From: Nereocystis luetkeana
Lineage: Eukaryota > Sar > Phaeophyceae > Laminariales > Laminariaceae
Length of the DNA stretch: 64,000 nt
Direction: 5' to 3'
Assembly: GCA_031213475.1 (NCBI GenBank)
Contig: JARUPZ010000016.1
Span: 2,723,140-2,787,139, forward strand
Below, piece after piece: positions 22,023 through 33,300 of the stretch. Position 1 is the stretch's first letter. The number at the start of each line of letters is the position of its first letter. Position numbers and translations under genes: made by a program. The notes below the pieces were generated by a model. That model had not been told where the DNA came from. It did no database searches and was given only the letters and a program-made list of their open reading frames with translations.

Positions 22023-22465
22023 CTGAGGAACCACCTAATACGGTCGAAAACGGCATTTTCAACGCTTTACAAAGTATTACGATCGTTCTGTACTGCATGC
22101 AGTCTAGGCCAGGGGGTTGGTTGCTCGTCAGATTTTTGTGTTTTTTATCAGAGTTTTTTCTTTGTTTTTTTGGGCGAGAGCCAGCCAGAGAGCCTCTCCA
22201 AGGCAAAGGGCGAGCCTCGAAAAATATTTTGGGCGAGCCTCAAAAAATATTTTGGGCGCACTCCTGCAGTATATAGCATGCGTCTCTCGGTACAATATAT
22301 CTTGATCGTGCGTTTAAAGTTAGCGTCGTACGAGACGCTAGAGAAAAAAATAGCCACTATGGGGTGTGTGTACCCTCGGGGGTCAGGTGCAGAGTAGAAC
22401 GAGCCATTCGCCGCTTTGGGGCCCCCGAAATAGCGACGGAAGCGAAGATAACCTCCCTAGGGGTG
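22023..22465. other. No gene; short tandem duplication
   Basis: GGGCGAGCCTC(G/A)AAAAATATTTT occurs twice in tandem at 22207-22255. Nothing else is recognised. Confidence 0.45.
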
Positions 22466-22552
22466 TCAGGGAACGCAGTCCCGTTTCGGGGACAAACTAC
22501 TCGGAATTTGAATGGTTTGTCCCCCAAACGGGACTACGCTACTAAAAGGAAT
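22466..22552. mobile_element. MITE family B, copy 6 (ends eroded)
   Basis: ACGCAGTCCCGTTTCGGGG and CAAACGGGACTACG arms with inner GGGACAAAC and GTTTGTCCC. The left CCCTTTTAG end and both TTAA sites are lost. Confidence 0.75.
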
Positions 22553-23912
22553 GCCCCTTCCACGAGCAGAGCGTGCGCCCACCACGGCTGGTAGGTTCCG
22601 TTGCGGCGGTTGCCGTACGGCTCCTTGCATTCCAGCGACTGTAACTCGGACACCGATTTGTGCCATGCCCCACTCACCCGGTGGAAGTTGCGGTGATCGT
22701 CCCTGCTTGGCGTCAATTTTCCTCTCCGGACTTCGAGAGTTGATACAGTGAGTGCACCAACCCCATGTAGATTTATCTATATACAGTTTAGTAGTTGATT
22801 GACATATAAGAGGGTGTGTGTGTGTGAGTGAGGTTTTATCAACAAATGACTTTGGTGAATGCAGTGAGCTGTTAATTACTTTCCATCTTCAAGCCACCCG
22901 ATACCGAGTGCACTACCGGTATTATTGGTGGTGGTGTCACACCTCGCCAACCGGTAACCCCGAGAGCCCAATCAGTACCCACCCCTCAGACTATGTTCAT
23001 GCTCATATTCTCAATTCGCTTCAAGCACCTCAGAGAACGTTACGTTCATATTGCTGAATGCGCCCCCCAGCACCCCACAGTGCACCACGCCCAAAGTGCG
23101 ATGCTGGTCCCGTACTACTATTGTTCTACTTCGCGTATATATAGTATATACCTGGTATATATATATATATATATTATACACATACTGCTGTGGCGAACTT
23201 TGAAAAGTTACCCGTGATGCGATACAATACCATATATATATACGATATCGTTAGTTTGTTGGCAGGCAAAATGCCCGAATAATAGCCGGCGGTGATGATG
23301 ACGCAAAACTGCAGTAGATTCGTGCTCCTTTCGCTCGGGGCGGGATTGACGTTTGTGCTCACGGCCGGACGGACCGGCTCGCCTGCTTCAAAATAGGTCT
23401 ATTCATAGGCAGTTTGTTTTGCCTCCCTAAAAGTATTCCGTATTCGTGAGATATCTATACATTATGAGTCCGTGCAGGCCAACATGTCCATTCGTTTTTT
23501 TTTTTTTGTGATAAATAACGCCGGGGGCACCGACGTAAAGGTCCCTGTGATGTAACTATGCAAGAACTGACGAAGGGTTTTAGGCCGCTTTTTCCCGCAG
23601 CAAATGTTTTTACCCCCCCCCCCCCCCTCCCCTCCCCTTCCCCACCTATCTACGTTTTGATTTCATCGATCTATTGAACCACATAAGCTTCAGGCGTTAA
23701 TGGAACGTGGGGTGGTCCTGAGGGGTGGTTATATACGGCACTTGTTTTTTTTTGGAGGGTGGGTGTTTAATGTGAAGAAATGGGAACGTCCACACCGCGT
23801 GCATTTTCACTGCCGCACTTTCGCGACATGAAGGTGCCAGTAGATTCAATTGTTGTACACACATGAAAATGCGATTCGACCGCGGATGCTATGCATATGC
23901 CACGTACGATGT
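22553..23912. other. No recognisable gene
   Basis: Short open frames only. A TATATA tract lies near 23155-23175, and poly(C) near 23612-23628. Near 23766 is a D-like TTAATGTGAAGAAA fragment. Confidence 0.4.
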
Positions 23913-24029
23913 ACTATTACGAGGGGGGCCCTGGTAAATAGGACCAAATGTTGTTGGTATAAATACGGGAATGTGTACGATTTTGTGTGTACCGTCGGTC
24001 CTATTTTGCTATGCCCCCCCGTAGTAATT
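23913..24029. mobile_element. MITE family A, copy 7 (diverged)
   Basis: Ends CTATTACGAGGGGGGCCCTG and TGCCCCCCCGTAGTAAT with the family centre GGACCAAATGTTGTTGGTA. Confidence 0.8.
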
Positions 24030-24595
24030 ACCGGCTAGTCGGAGGGGGTCACTTCGCCGTGCTGCGGGAAGGGCTTGCGAATCCGAGCGAAACTTTGAAC
24101 GGAATTTTAATCGGTTTTTGGAGATTAATGCAATTTATTGAAAACAAGCGACGCGCTTGTGAGATCGAGTGAAACCGATAGAGTCAAAGCGTGCCCCACC
24201 CCGTCCTGCTCCGTCTCGAGAGGAATGCGTGGAAAAAAGGACAACTTCGTAAGGCACTCAACGAATGAGTGCACCGCCCGCCCCTCCCCTCCCTATCCCC
24301 CCCCCTCCCCCCCCCCCCCGGCTGGCGAGGGGGCCAACGTGGCCGGGAAACAGCATCATGAGCAAAAACAACGAAACAATCGTGAAAATTCTGCTGTTGT
24401 GATGTCGATCGCGTGGTATGAGTTAATCGGATGAATCGGCTGCGACCCGCAGCTGTACCTGCGACGGACTGGACTCCCAGCGCCACGGGCAGACCGGGGA
24501 GCCCACCATCAATACTCTCCCCATGTTTTCCATATCATATCGGTGTACTATTTGTTCACGGCATTTGTCTCCTCAATGGGTTCAGTTCAATGCAC
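24030..24595. other. No gene seen
   Basis: Contains a C-rich tract at 24282-24320. Open frames crossing it are proline/glycine-rich translations of the tract. Confidence 0.4.
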
Positions 24596-24705
24596 TATTA
24601 CGGGGGACCATAGTTAAAAGGACCTATGGTATACACAAAGACCTATATATTTACCTATTTTTACTAACAATATTTGGTGCTATTTACTATGGTCCCCCGT
24701 AATAG
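24596..24705. mobile_element. MITE family A, copy 8
   Basis: Ends TATTACGGGGGACCATAG and CTATGGTCCCCCGTAATA; about 110 bp. Confidence 0.9.
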
Positions 24706-25160
24706 TGTACATCATACAGCAGTTTCTCGGCGAGCGGACCTGGTATTGTACGACAATAGGAACACCTCCGTTTTGCTGTGTTCAGAGTGGCACAAGGTGC
24801 GGCTCTTTTCGGCCCCTTTTCTTTTCACCCAGGTACCAGGTAAAACAATACCTTTCGAACTTCACGTTTTCGGGCGTTCTTTTCTCCCGGCAAGAAAAGA
24901 GGTGACGGTGCATACGTTCAATATCGTGTGCACCGCATGCAGCAGGTAGATACGGCATCAGGCCGTCGGCGAACCTGTTGATAGTAACTTATCTTGTTCA
25001 TTTTTTTCTATGGGCTGTCTTAGGCTCTCGGCTCGGCTAAATATATATCTGGTACCTGGTGGGTGCCAAAGGAATAGGAGCGGCCATGTTGGTAGGGCTC
25101 GGTACTGCTTTCGCCCTTTCGAAATGACTGCCACGTATGTATGTACGGCTACTATTAATA
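24706..25160. other. No gene seen
   Basis: Unassigned. ACCAGGTA words lie near 24832 and 25050. Confidence 0.4.
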
Positions 25161-25270
25161 TTATTACGGGGGCCCATAGTTAATAGGACCAAATATTGTT
25201 AGTAAAAATGGTGAAATATATAGGTTTTTATGTATACCATAGGTCCTATTAACTATGGTCCCCCGTAATA
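25161..25270. mobile_element. MITE family A, copy 9
   Basis: A very well preserved copy with ends TATTACGGGGGCCCATAG and CTATGGTCCCCCGTAATA and centre ACCAAATATTGTTAGTAAAA. Confidence 0.92.
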
Positions 25271-27314
25271 GTACATGGGCAACTAACTCGCTACGCTACC
25301 GATTTCGCCAATAATCACAAGGTCAATGTTGTGCATTCACTACGAGGATTCCTGTTGACTTGAAGGGTAGCAAGGTCATGCTTGGGTATCTGGCAGGTTA
25401 CGTACCGGGATACCTCACTCGGCGGAAATATGAGGAGCGTTTAAAATATTACGATGAAGACCAAGCAGTCCTTATGATCCCGCCTAGCGTAACACAATCT
25501 ACTAGAGTTTAGGGGACGGGTAGACAGCGATATGTCGGTGCATGTGACATCACACAGAGCACTGCCGTGTAACCCGAGTAGTTTATTGTAGTTAGTTGTA
25601 GTAGTATTGATAGTGTAGTAAAGCGATGCAGATGCAAGAATACTCACCAACTAGTCCTTGTAGGGATGGACTTGAAGCACACACAGACGAGCACCGGCAA
25701 TGCAATTCGTACACTGTTAACGGGGTAGAGATACATCATAGTAATCGAAAGCGCCCCGCCCCATGCGATGTAAGAATTCGCTAAACGTACAGCAGTAGCA
25801 TTCTCGGAATAGCCATGCGAGGTTGAGGCAAGGCAGATCAAGGCAGAACATCGCAGTCGAGAGATAAGCTGTGGGCGGGGATGCTATACGAGATAAGGCG
25901 AGAGCATTCAGCGCGGGAAGGACTGATGGGCGGACAGAAAATTGGAAAAAGTCACGGAAAGTTTAATGGCAAGACGCATGTATACATGAACCGCTGACTA
26001 CCATTGGTCCACTCATCCACACCTATGTTACATCTTAAATATGAGATCACACAGGGTCTCGTCTGAAAAACAGAATAGTATAGCGCCAGGTACCAGGTAT
26101 AGGAACAACAGTATACTTCGAAGTATAGTGCCAATATGAACATACAGTAGATGGACACAAGCAGTGGTGACTTGTGAGCGAGAGTAACATCAGCAGTTGA
26201 GCAGGCGCGTGTCAGGTGGATCGAGAGCGACACGTTCTCATCACATTCCAGGTACCGAAACATCATGCCTGGTACCAGGTGCATATCGTGCGTAGCCGCA
26301 GCAGTGCGTACCGTGTATACACCTGGTACGATACATTCATAAAATACATGGAGTACACGTGCCGGCAACACTACGATGATTTATATATGTATCAGCTGAT
26401 ACTCCGCACTTCAAAGCACCTAGGCCCAAGCTGCGTGGAAGGGCGACACATGATATCTGTTCCGCTGGCGTGCCTTAAGCCGGAGATAGTCAGTTCTCGG
26501 TCAAGACTGCAGGCCGGCGATCCCCCCAGGAGCGACAAGCAATGGGAATTGCTACTATAGTCAACATTACTATTAATAGTAGCGTTCGAATACTTTTCAA
26601 GTATACCTGGTAGATGTATTTTACACGTCGTCAGTGCTTATTCTCCGTGTACGGGCGGAATTCGGGATAATTCCAGTTTTTCCAGTGTGGCCGCCGGTGC
26701 TGGCGTGGTTTTCCTGTCTGAACCCCAGCAATTCACACCGGCGGGCCGGATTTTTGCGCTTCCCTTTCGCCCTCCGTGCCGGTCGGAACGTGGAGGATAA
26801 AGTGTACAGCAGTTGGGGATAGCCGCACTCTCGCCAACCGCTAGCAAGGACACTTCTACTGTAGTATACATAGTAGTACCAGTGCCTGGTGAGTACTAGC
26901 GGAACAGTGGGGCTTACTACTTGCTGCATACCTTGTACCTCGTAGGTGTTTTAAGAGTACACCTGATTGTCTGGTGACGCCGTGTACGACAAGGGGGCAG
27001 AGGAAATTCGTCTTTGCTTTGCCCGACCCTCCTCCCTCCCCTGCTGCCGCCAGCCGCCTCTCGAAAGCGCAAGCCCATCGGCGATGTTTGGGTGGGCATT
27101 CTTGACTGATTCTGCTGAGCACAGGAGGATGGCTGTGACCCACACAATTCTGGGGCTGAGCGGAACAGGATAGCCGGGGGGACGAAACACTTCGGAACGA
27201 ACAGATGTACCAACTTAATTTCAGTTTTCTTTTCTCAAAAGGCGTCGGATCCTTGCTCTCTTTGCTCTCTTTGCTGTCGGGACACTGCAGGTGAACAGGG
27301 TAAGCAACGTGGTC
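25271..27314. other. Upstream region of the MpaB-like gene, no other gene recognised
   Basis: Open frames on both strands (for example 25952-26371 minus) have no known domain. Five CCTGGTA/TACCAGG words lie at 26088-26330. The frame of exon 1 is open upstream of its ATG to at least 27270, so an earlier start or a 5' exon cannot be excluded. No TATA-box or other promoter element is convincing. Confidence 0.4.
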
Positions 27315-30300
27315 ATGATGCAGGAGGAAGCAATCAACTGGTCGTGTTCGGGACTGACGACGGGGCTGGCCGTGCTGACCACCTATGTCGGCCTTTTACA
27401 GCTACTACGCTTCCGGAGGTGAGACAACACCCACCCACCCATCCCTCATCGCCAAAAAAGGGGGAGGGGGGGAGCTGAGCTTGTCTCAAGCACACCTGTT
27501 CCGTGACCCTCTCGGCGGATGTATTTAACCACACCGTAGACCCAAGAGTGAGCTGCTTTCCGGTTGAGATCGGACGAAAGGGACGGTTTGTGGTGTGCCC
27601 CCCGTTCCTCCCGTCGTCGTCACCACCACCGCCACTATTACAGCTATAATATATTGCCGCTTAAACTCCAACCATTCGTGCTGCCACCGCCGACTCTGTT
27701 GCCGCTGTTGCCGCTTACTATGTATCCATTCTTCCTCCCACCACCACCACCACCACCACCACCACCACCACCACCACCACCACCACCGCCGCCGCCGTCG
27801 CTATTACCGCCTAATGTTCGGCCATTCTTGGCGCGGCAGAGTTCGTGGATTGAAGCGCATGGACGTGAAGAAGGACCCGTCCGCGGTGTACAGGGAGACC
27901 GCCATGCTAGAATTTCCCTTCACGGTATCAAAGGTAACCCATGTCAAGTAGGGGGAGGGGGGGGGGGGGGGGGGGAGGGGGAGTATTTGCCCCCTCTTGG
28001 GTCGCGGTTCTATGCGAGGAGTACGAAAAACAAAAAAAGGATCACACAACAATTCGCTTGCCCTCAAAAACGTTTTGATTCGAGATTTGCCGTGTCTAAT
28101 GTTACTGTTGACTCTATTTTATACTCCGAGGCCGGTGGGTGGGCTCAGCGCCACTCTAACGGCTATTGCGGGGGGGTCAGATTAACCCTTTTAGTATCGC
28201 AGTCCCGGTTTGGAGACAAGTTACTTAAAAATTGAATGGTTTGTCCCCGAAACGGGACTGCAGTCCCAAGAGGGTTGACAGTGATCATCACCCGCCATGG
28301 ACCCAAGAATCATGTGTCCCGCAACATGTTTTACGCACCATCGCACCATCAGCCATGTTCGGCTCTGATTGTCATTATGCTGGTGTTCCTCCGCAACAGC
28401 AACAACAAACAACTAATCAGGCCCTCGCGAAAAACAGGCGCCAATAGAGACACTTTGGCGTGGAGTTGCACCATGCCAACACACAAACTAACGACTTACT
28501 ATGTACCCCCCCCCCCCCCTTCCCCCCCCCCCCCCCCCCCAATCCCGCCTTTCGTTTTCCCGCGCACGCCCCCAAAAGGCGCTGGAGTTCGCGCAGTTTC
28601 GAGCGTTTGGTGTCCCCTCCATCTCTAAGCTGGTGCACAAGACGGGCGAGTTTTGCAAGCGAGCCGGCAAGAGGTGAACTCTCTACGAGGGACTAACGCT
28701 GCCGGATACTGTAAATTCGTTGAATCATTCCGGTAAGCAGTGGTAAAGGGTTGTGTTGCGGACGAATCACATCTGGTCGGGTGGAATTTGAACGCCGTCT
28801 GCTCTGCCCATGCGGGGGTGCCGGGGGGGGGGGGGGGGGGGGCGCAGCCCCCCCCTTTATCCAGTGCAGCGGAACGGGGAGGCGTACTACGGTGTGGGTA
28901 CGGACACGGTTTGCCCCCTACATGCTTTGGCTGACGAGGGGGTCCTCGACTCAGGAGCTAACATGCTGCCACTCCTGTCCGGAAAAATGCGGACGGCTTG
29001 TGTGTTGATACTAAATATTAACGGAACCATATACTTCGTTCAGTACAGACTGGTACCCCATATAGTCGGAGCACAGTTACTGGTAGTGCTTGACATTGTT
29101 TCATCGTCGCAATACCTGCTGTGCTTCACGGGGTTGGTCGTCACGGGGTTGGTCGTCGGGTCAACCATTTGAGATCAAACTCCAGTCCCGTTTTGGGGAC
29201 GAACGTCTCTAATTCTAAGCAGCTTATCCCCAAAACGGGACTGCAGTCCTAAAAAAAGTCAAGTTTTCACTGTAGTATATACGTGTATATTTCGAAAATC
29301 AGCTGATTACTATTATGGGGGACCACAGTGATCAGGACCCGTCATACACGCAAAGACCTATATATTCCGGTATTTTTAAAACAGTACAGTAAGTCTATTT
29401 GGTCCTGATTACTGCCGTGTTCCCCCGCAGTTCTAGGTGAGGTATGAAGCTCCTCAAGTGAGCCTGAGCCTCAGCTAAAAATAGGCGTATCTCTACCGTA
29501 CACCAAGCGCCTGAAGGGGAGGAGACCTGAACCCACCTCCCTGCACACGGGATGCCATCATAATTCGCCGGTTTTCCCGCACCTTACCCCGTCACTTCAC
29601 CCCTAAACCATGCGCTTGTCTGGGTGTAGGTACGACGATGCGGACCTTCTTTTCCGAGAATTCTGGGAGAACGACACGGAAACGAACCGCAGCAAGATTT
29701 CCATTGCTCGGATAAACGCGATCCACGGCATGTATTCCAAGCAAATCAGCAACTCCGACATGCTCTACACGCTGTGCCTCTTCATCACGGAGCCCGCAGT
29801 CTGGATCGATCGGTGGGTGTCGGCTTGACAACTCAAACAACTGGGCGGACTTATGACATGCAGCGACTAAACAAAAATCTTGGAAATAACTGGGGTGGGT
29901 CAGGGGTCAAGGTTGGGGCCTCAGCTCAAGCAGGAGGTGCTGGAATCGCACGGAGATTTGCGTCACAGGGTCACTCCACGTAAAATCTGACCGTGACAAG
30001 AAATGCACGTGCTTCTACCAACAGTGCTATCTTGGGGAGGCCGGGGGGAATGGCGGGTCCTTACTCTTACAACGGCCGGTCCAGTTGGTGCTTCTGCTAC
30101 TGCTGTTGTTGCTGCGTTTGCTTTCCGGTACGTTTGCTGCAACCGACGCTGTTGTTAATAGCATCGACTGCTCTGTTTGGGTCGAAACAGGTACGAGTGG
30201 AGGCGCTGCACAGACATCGAGAAGGCAGGCCTGCTGGGCCACTTCGCGCTCCTCGGAGAGCGCATGGGCATCAAGGGCGCTCGCGACTGGAAGACATGGG

Positions 30301-33300
30301 ACGACGCCTGGGCTTTCCAGCTAGCGTACGAGGTGCGCGAGCAGCGAGTGCAGAGTAGACGGCGTCGGCATATATGCGTTTCTTCGCCGTCCTGGTCTCC
30401 GTTGTCGAGGTAGCCGCCCCCCGATGCGACAAAAAAACTAGGAGGCCTGAATGCAACCTAGAAACTCGTACGTGCACTACATATACATATATCCTCGATC
30501 GGGTAGCCCTCGCCGCCCTTTGTAGGAAAGTCTCGTTCATAGCTCGCCCAGCACTGATTTGCAGTACCAGCGCTTTTGATATTTCACAAGCTAAAGTGAC
30601 GCGCTATCCCCTCCCCATGCGAACGCTTCAAGCAATATCGAGGTTACGGCTTCTCACCTAGGCGCCATTTGTCCACGCATAGTGTACCACACGGGGCATG
30701 ATCGAGGCGGGGGGGGGGGAAGGGAAGAGGCGTCGGTGAAATTGCCCCAAGACCAGTGTTTTCTTGTCTATTTGAGTCACACGTTGATGATGTTTTCTCC
30801 GACGGATACACGACGGTTCGGATTGTGTGCCGTGGGCTGTGCTCAACGTTTGGTCCAGAGAGCCTCGAATATGTAGAATGTGTTCGTTGTTTGGTCGGAA
30901 GGGGTTCGAATGTATCTGTAGAATGTGTTTCTTGGGCATGTTGAACGCGCCGAATAGTGTTCAATGTTCGATCGAGAAAGCCCTGAACATGTAGAATGGC
31001 AGAGAGGCTCGAGGCTGTGTAGAGTCTGCTCAATGATTGGTCGACAGAGGTTCACGTATTTACCGTCAACTGTGTCTGTTAAACATGTTGAACACGTTGA
31101 ACGTGCAAAACGTGCTCATTGCTTGGTCGAGAAAGGTCTGAACACGTGGGATGTGCTCACTGTTTGGTAGAAATAAGTTGGAATTTGCAGGACGTGCTCA
31201 ATATTTCGGTAGACTCCCCATGTCGCCCAGCAGTCAGAAGCAGGCTGTGTTGTATTGTAATATGCTGCGCCCTGTTGCGTTGCGTTGTGATGCGAAATGC
31301 AGCTGCAGAAACGAACAGAAAGAAAATTGGGAGGTGTCGTCCGCGCTACGCCCTTGACCCCGTATGGTCATGCCCCCTCCCCACCCCCTTCCCTTCTCTC
31401 TCACGTTTGATATTCTCTGCAACTCGGTGCGCGCGCAACACACCATGGATTTTCCCCCTCCAGACGGAGCACTTTCAGTACCACCGGAGCAACAATGCGG
31501 TAGCAGCCTCCACCCTCGACCTCTTCATCTCCAACGTGCCGACCTCATTCCAGTGGGCCGCACGGTGGGCCGTGTACGCGCTGATGGACCCGTTCCTCCT
31601 CAAGATTATGGGCCTGCCGCAGGTGAGAAACTTCGTCTACATCAACTCGGCTGCTCAGGAAGGAGTGGGAAGGGGGGGGGCGGGGGGGGAGAGGGGGGAA
31701 AGGAAGGATATGTCTCGGCATGTGTCGAATGTTTCCGGAGTGACAGTCGGGACGAACTGTGCGTTCTCTTCCTGTCGACGGCGCCCTCTTCATGGCGAGT
31801 CGCCTCTTACTGTAGTGTCATTTACTTCAAGCTTTTAGATTGTCAATGACAGTCTAATAGCAATCGTGCACGCGCTCTTGCCTCGTGTTTCGTACTGTCA
31901 TATAACCGTCGCCGGAGGCAGCAGTACAGCCGGGTAACGTATAAGTAGAACGCTATCTCCTTCCGGCCCGACACCCTCTCCCGCCATAGATCGCAAATTT
32001 TGTTTAACCAAACGGAGTAAAACCATAGTGCCTCGTTTATTGGGGATGCCGTGGAAGGTAACAACGTAGGCTGTCTACTGTAGGAAAAGACTTGAAGATG
32101 GACGAGGCTCATAGCCTGTTGGAGTGTTCTTATCGTAGGCTGACTCGGAAGGGACTTTACATACATCGATCATACCTAGTGACTGTGAAGTACCGGTACT
32201 ACTTGTGCTGTTCACGAGAGAACAGAAGAGGTATTGATGTAGCTGATGGAAGAGTGCGCGATTATAGGGTCAAAGTTCTCAAGATAGCAGTGTTGGAGAG
32301 TTGGAAGAATGAGCTTGAGGGGGACGTAACCCTTGCTCGATCGCCTTGAGATCTTGGACATTTTCCCCACGATATGCCCCTATTGTATGGACTGTTTACC
32401 AGTACCCCACAGAACACCTACATAGAAATGATCTGTCATTGTCAGTCCTACCGACAATCTCGCGGCTTGCCCTAGACAGGCCGATGAGCAATACGCACAC
32501 GGGCGTGGGTGATTGCTGCGTATCCCAATCATTTCCCTCGATGGAGTATATTCCGATGGAGGCAGGTACGCACGGCCCTTTGGCAACAAATGTTTTCAAG
32601 TTTTGTGGTCACCGGCGCCATCCGAGGCGCCATCCGAACGACTCTGTGAACCACAACAAACAGCGCGTGCACACGAGCGCCATCAGTAACGTCCATGGGT
32701 GGGCCCTGCTGTAACCATCAAGGTTCCCTTCCCCCGCGCTCGTCGTGGTGTCCTCGATCGCAATGGTTACAGGTGCCGACCCTGCTTAGATGGGCAGTGA
32801 CGGGTGGCCTCCTCCTGCGCGCCATGATCGTGCGCTTTCTTCTTCCGCCCCGCCCAGAGTTTCTCGTGAGCCGCCGCACACCATTTGCAGATGACGCCAA
32901 CAGTGAGTACTCGTGCGTTAAACACAGACTCGATTTACGTGCTAATTGGCTTTCGTAGTCGAGCGGGAAGCTGGAGGGGGGGGGGCGGGGGTGGGGGGGG
33001 GGGGGGTGCTGAAAGCCTCTGGAAGGACAACTTCCTGATGTGGTTAGGTATGACCAAATTGTCCACGCAGAGTGTAGTTTTCGGAATGTGCATGTGGCTT
33101 CTTTGTTCGCGTAGCTGGTGGATGTATGAGCGGTCTCCTACTGTCTGCCACCAGATGGAATGGATCTGGGCAAAAGCGGATTTGACTTCTCACGCTTGGC
33201 ATGCCTCCACAACCGATGGACGCCTCCCTTTGCCCCTCGAGCAATTTCCTCAGTAGCTTTAGAGCGTCGCAGATTCGTCGTCGCAGATTCGTGTGCTTCG

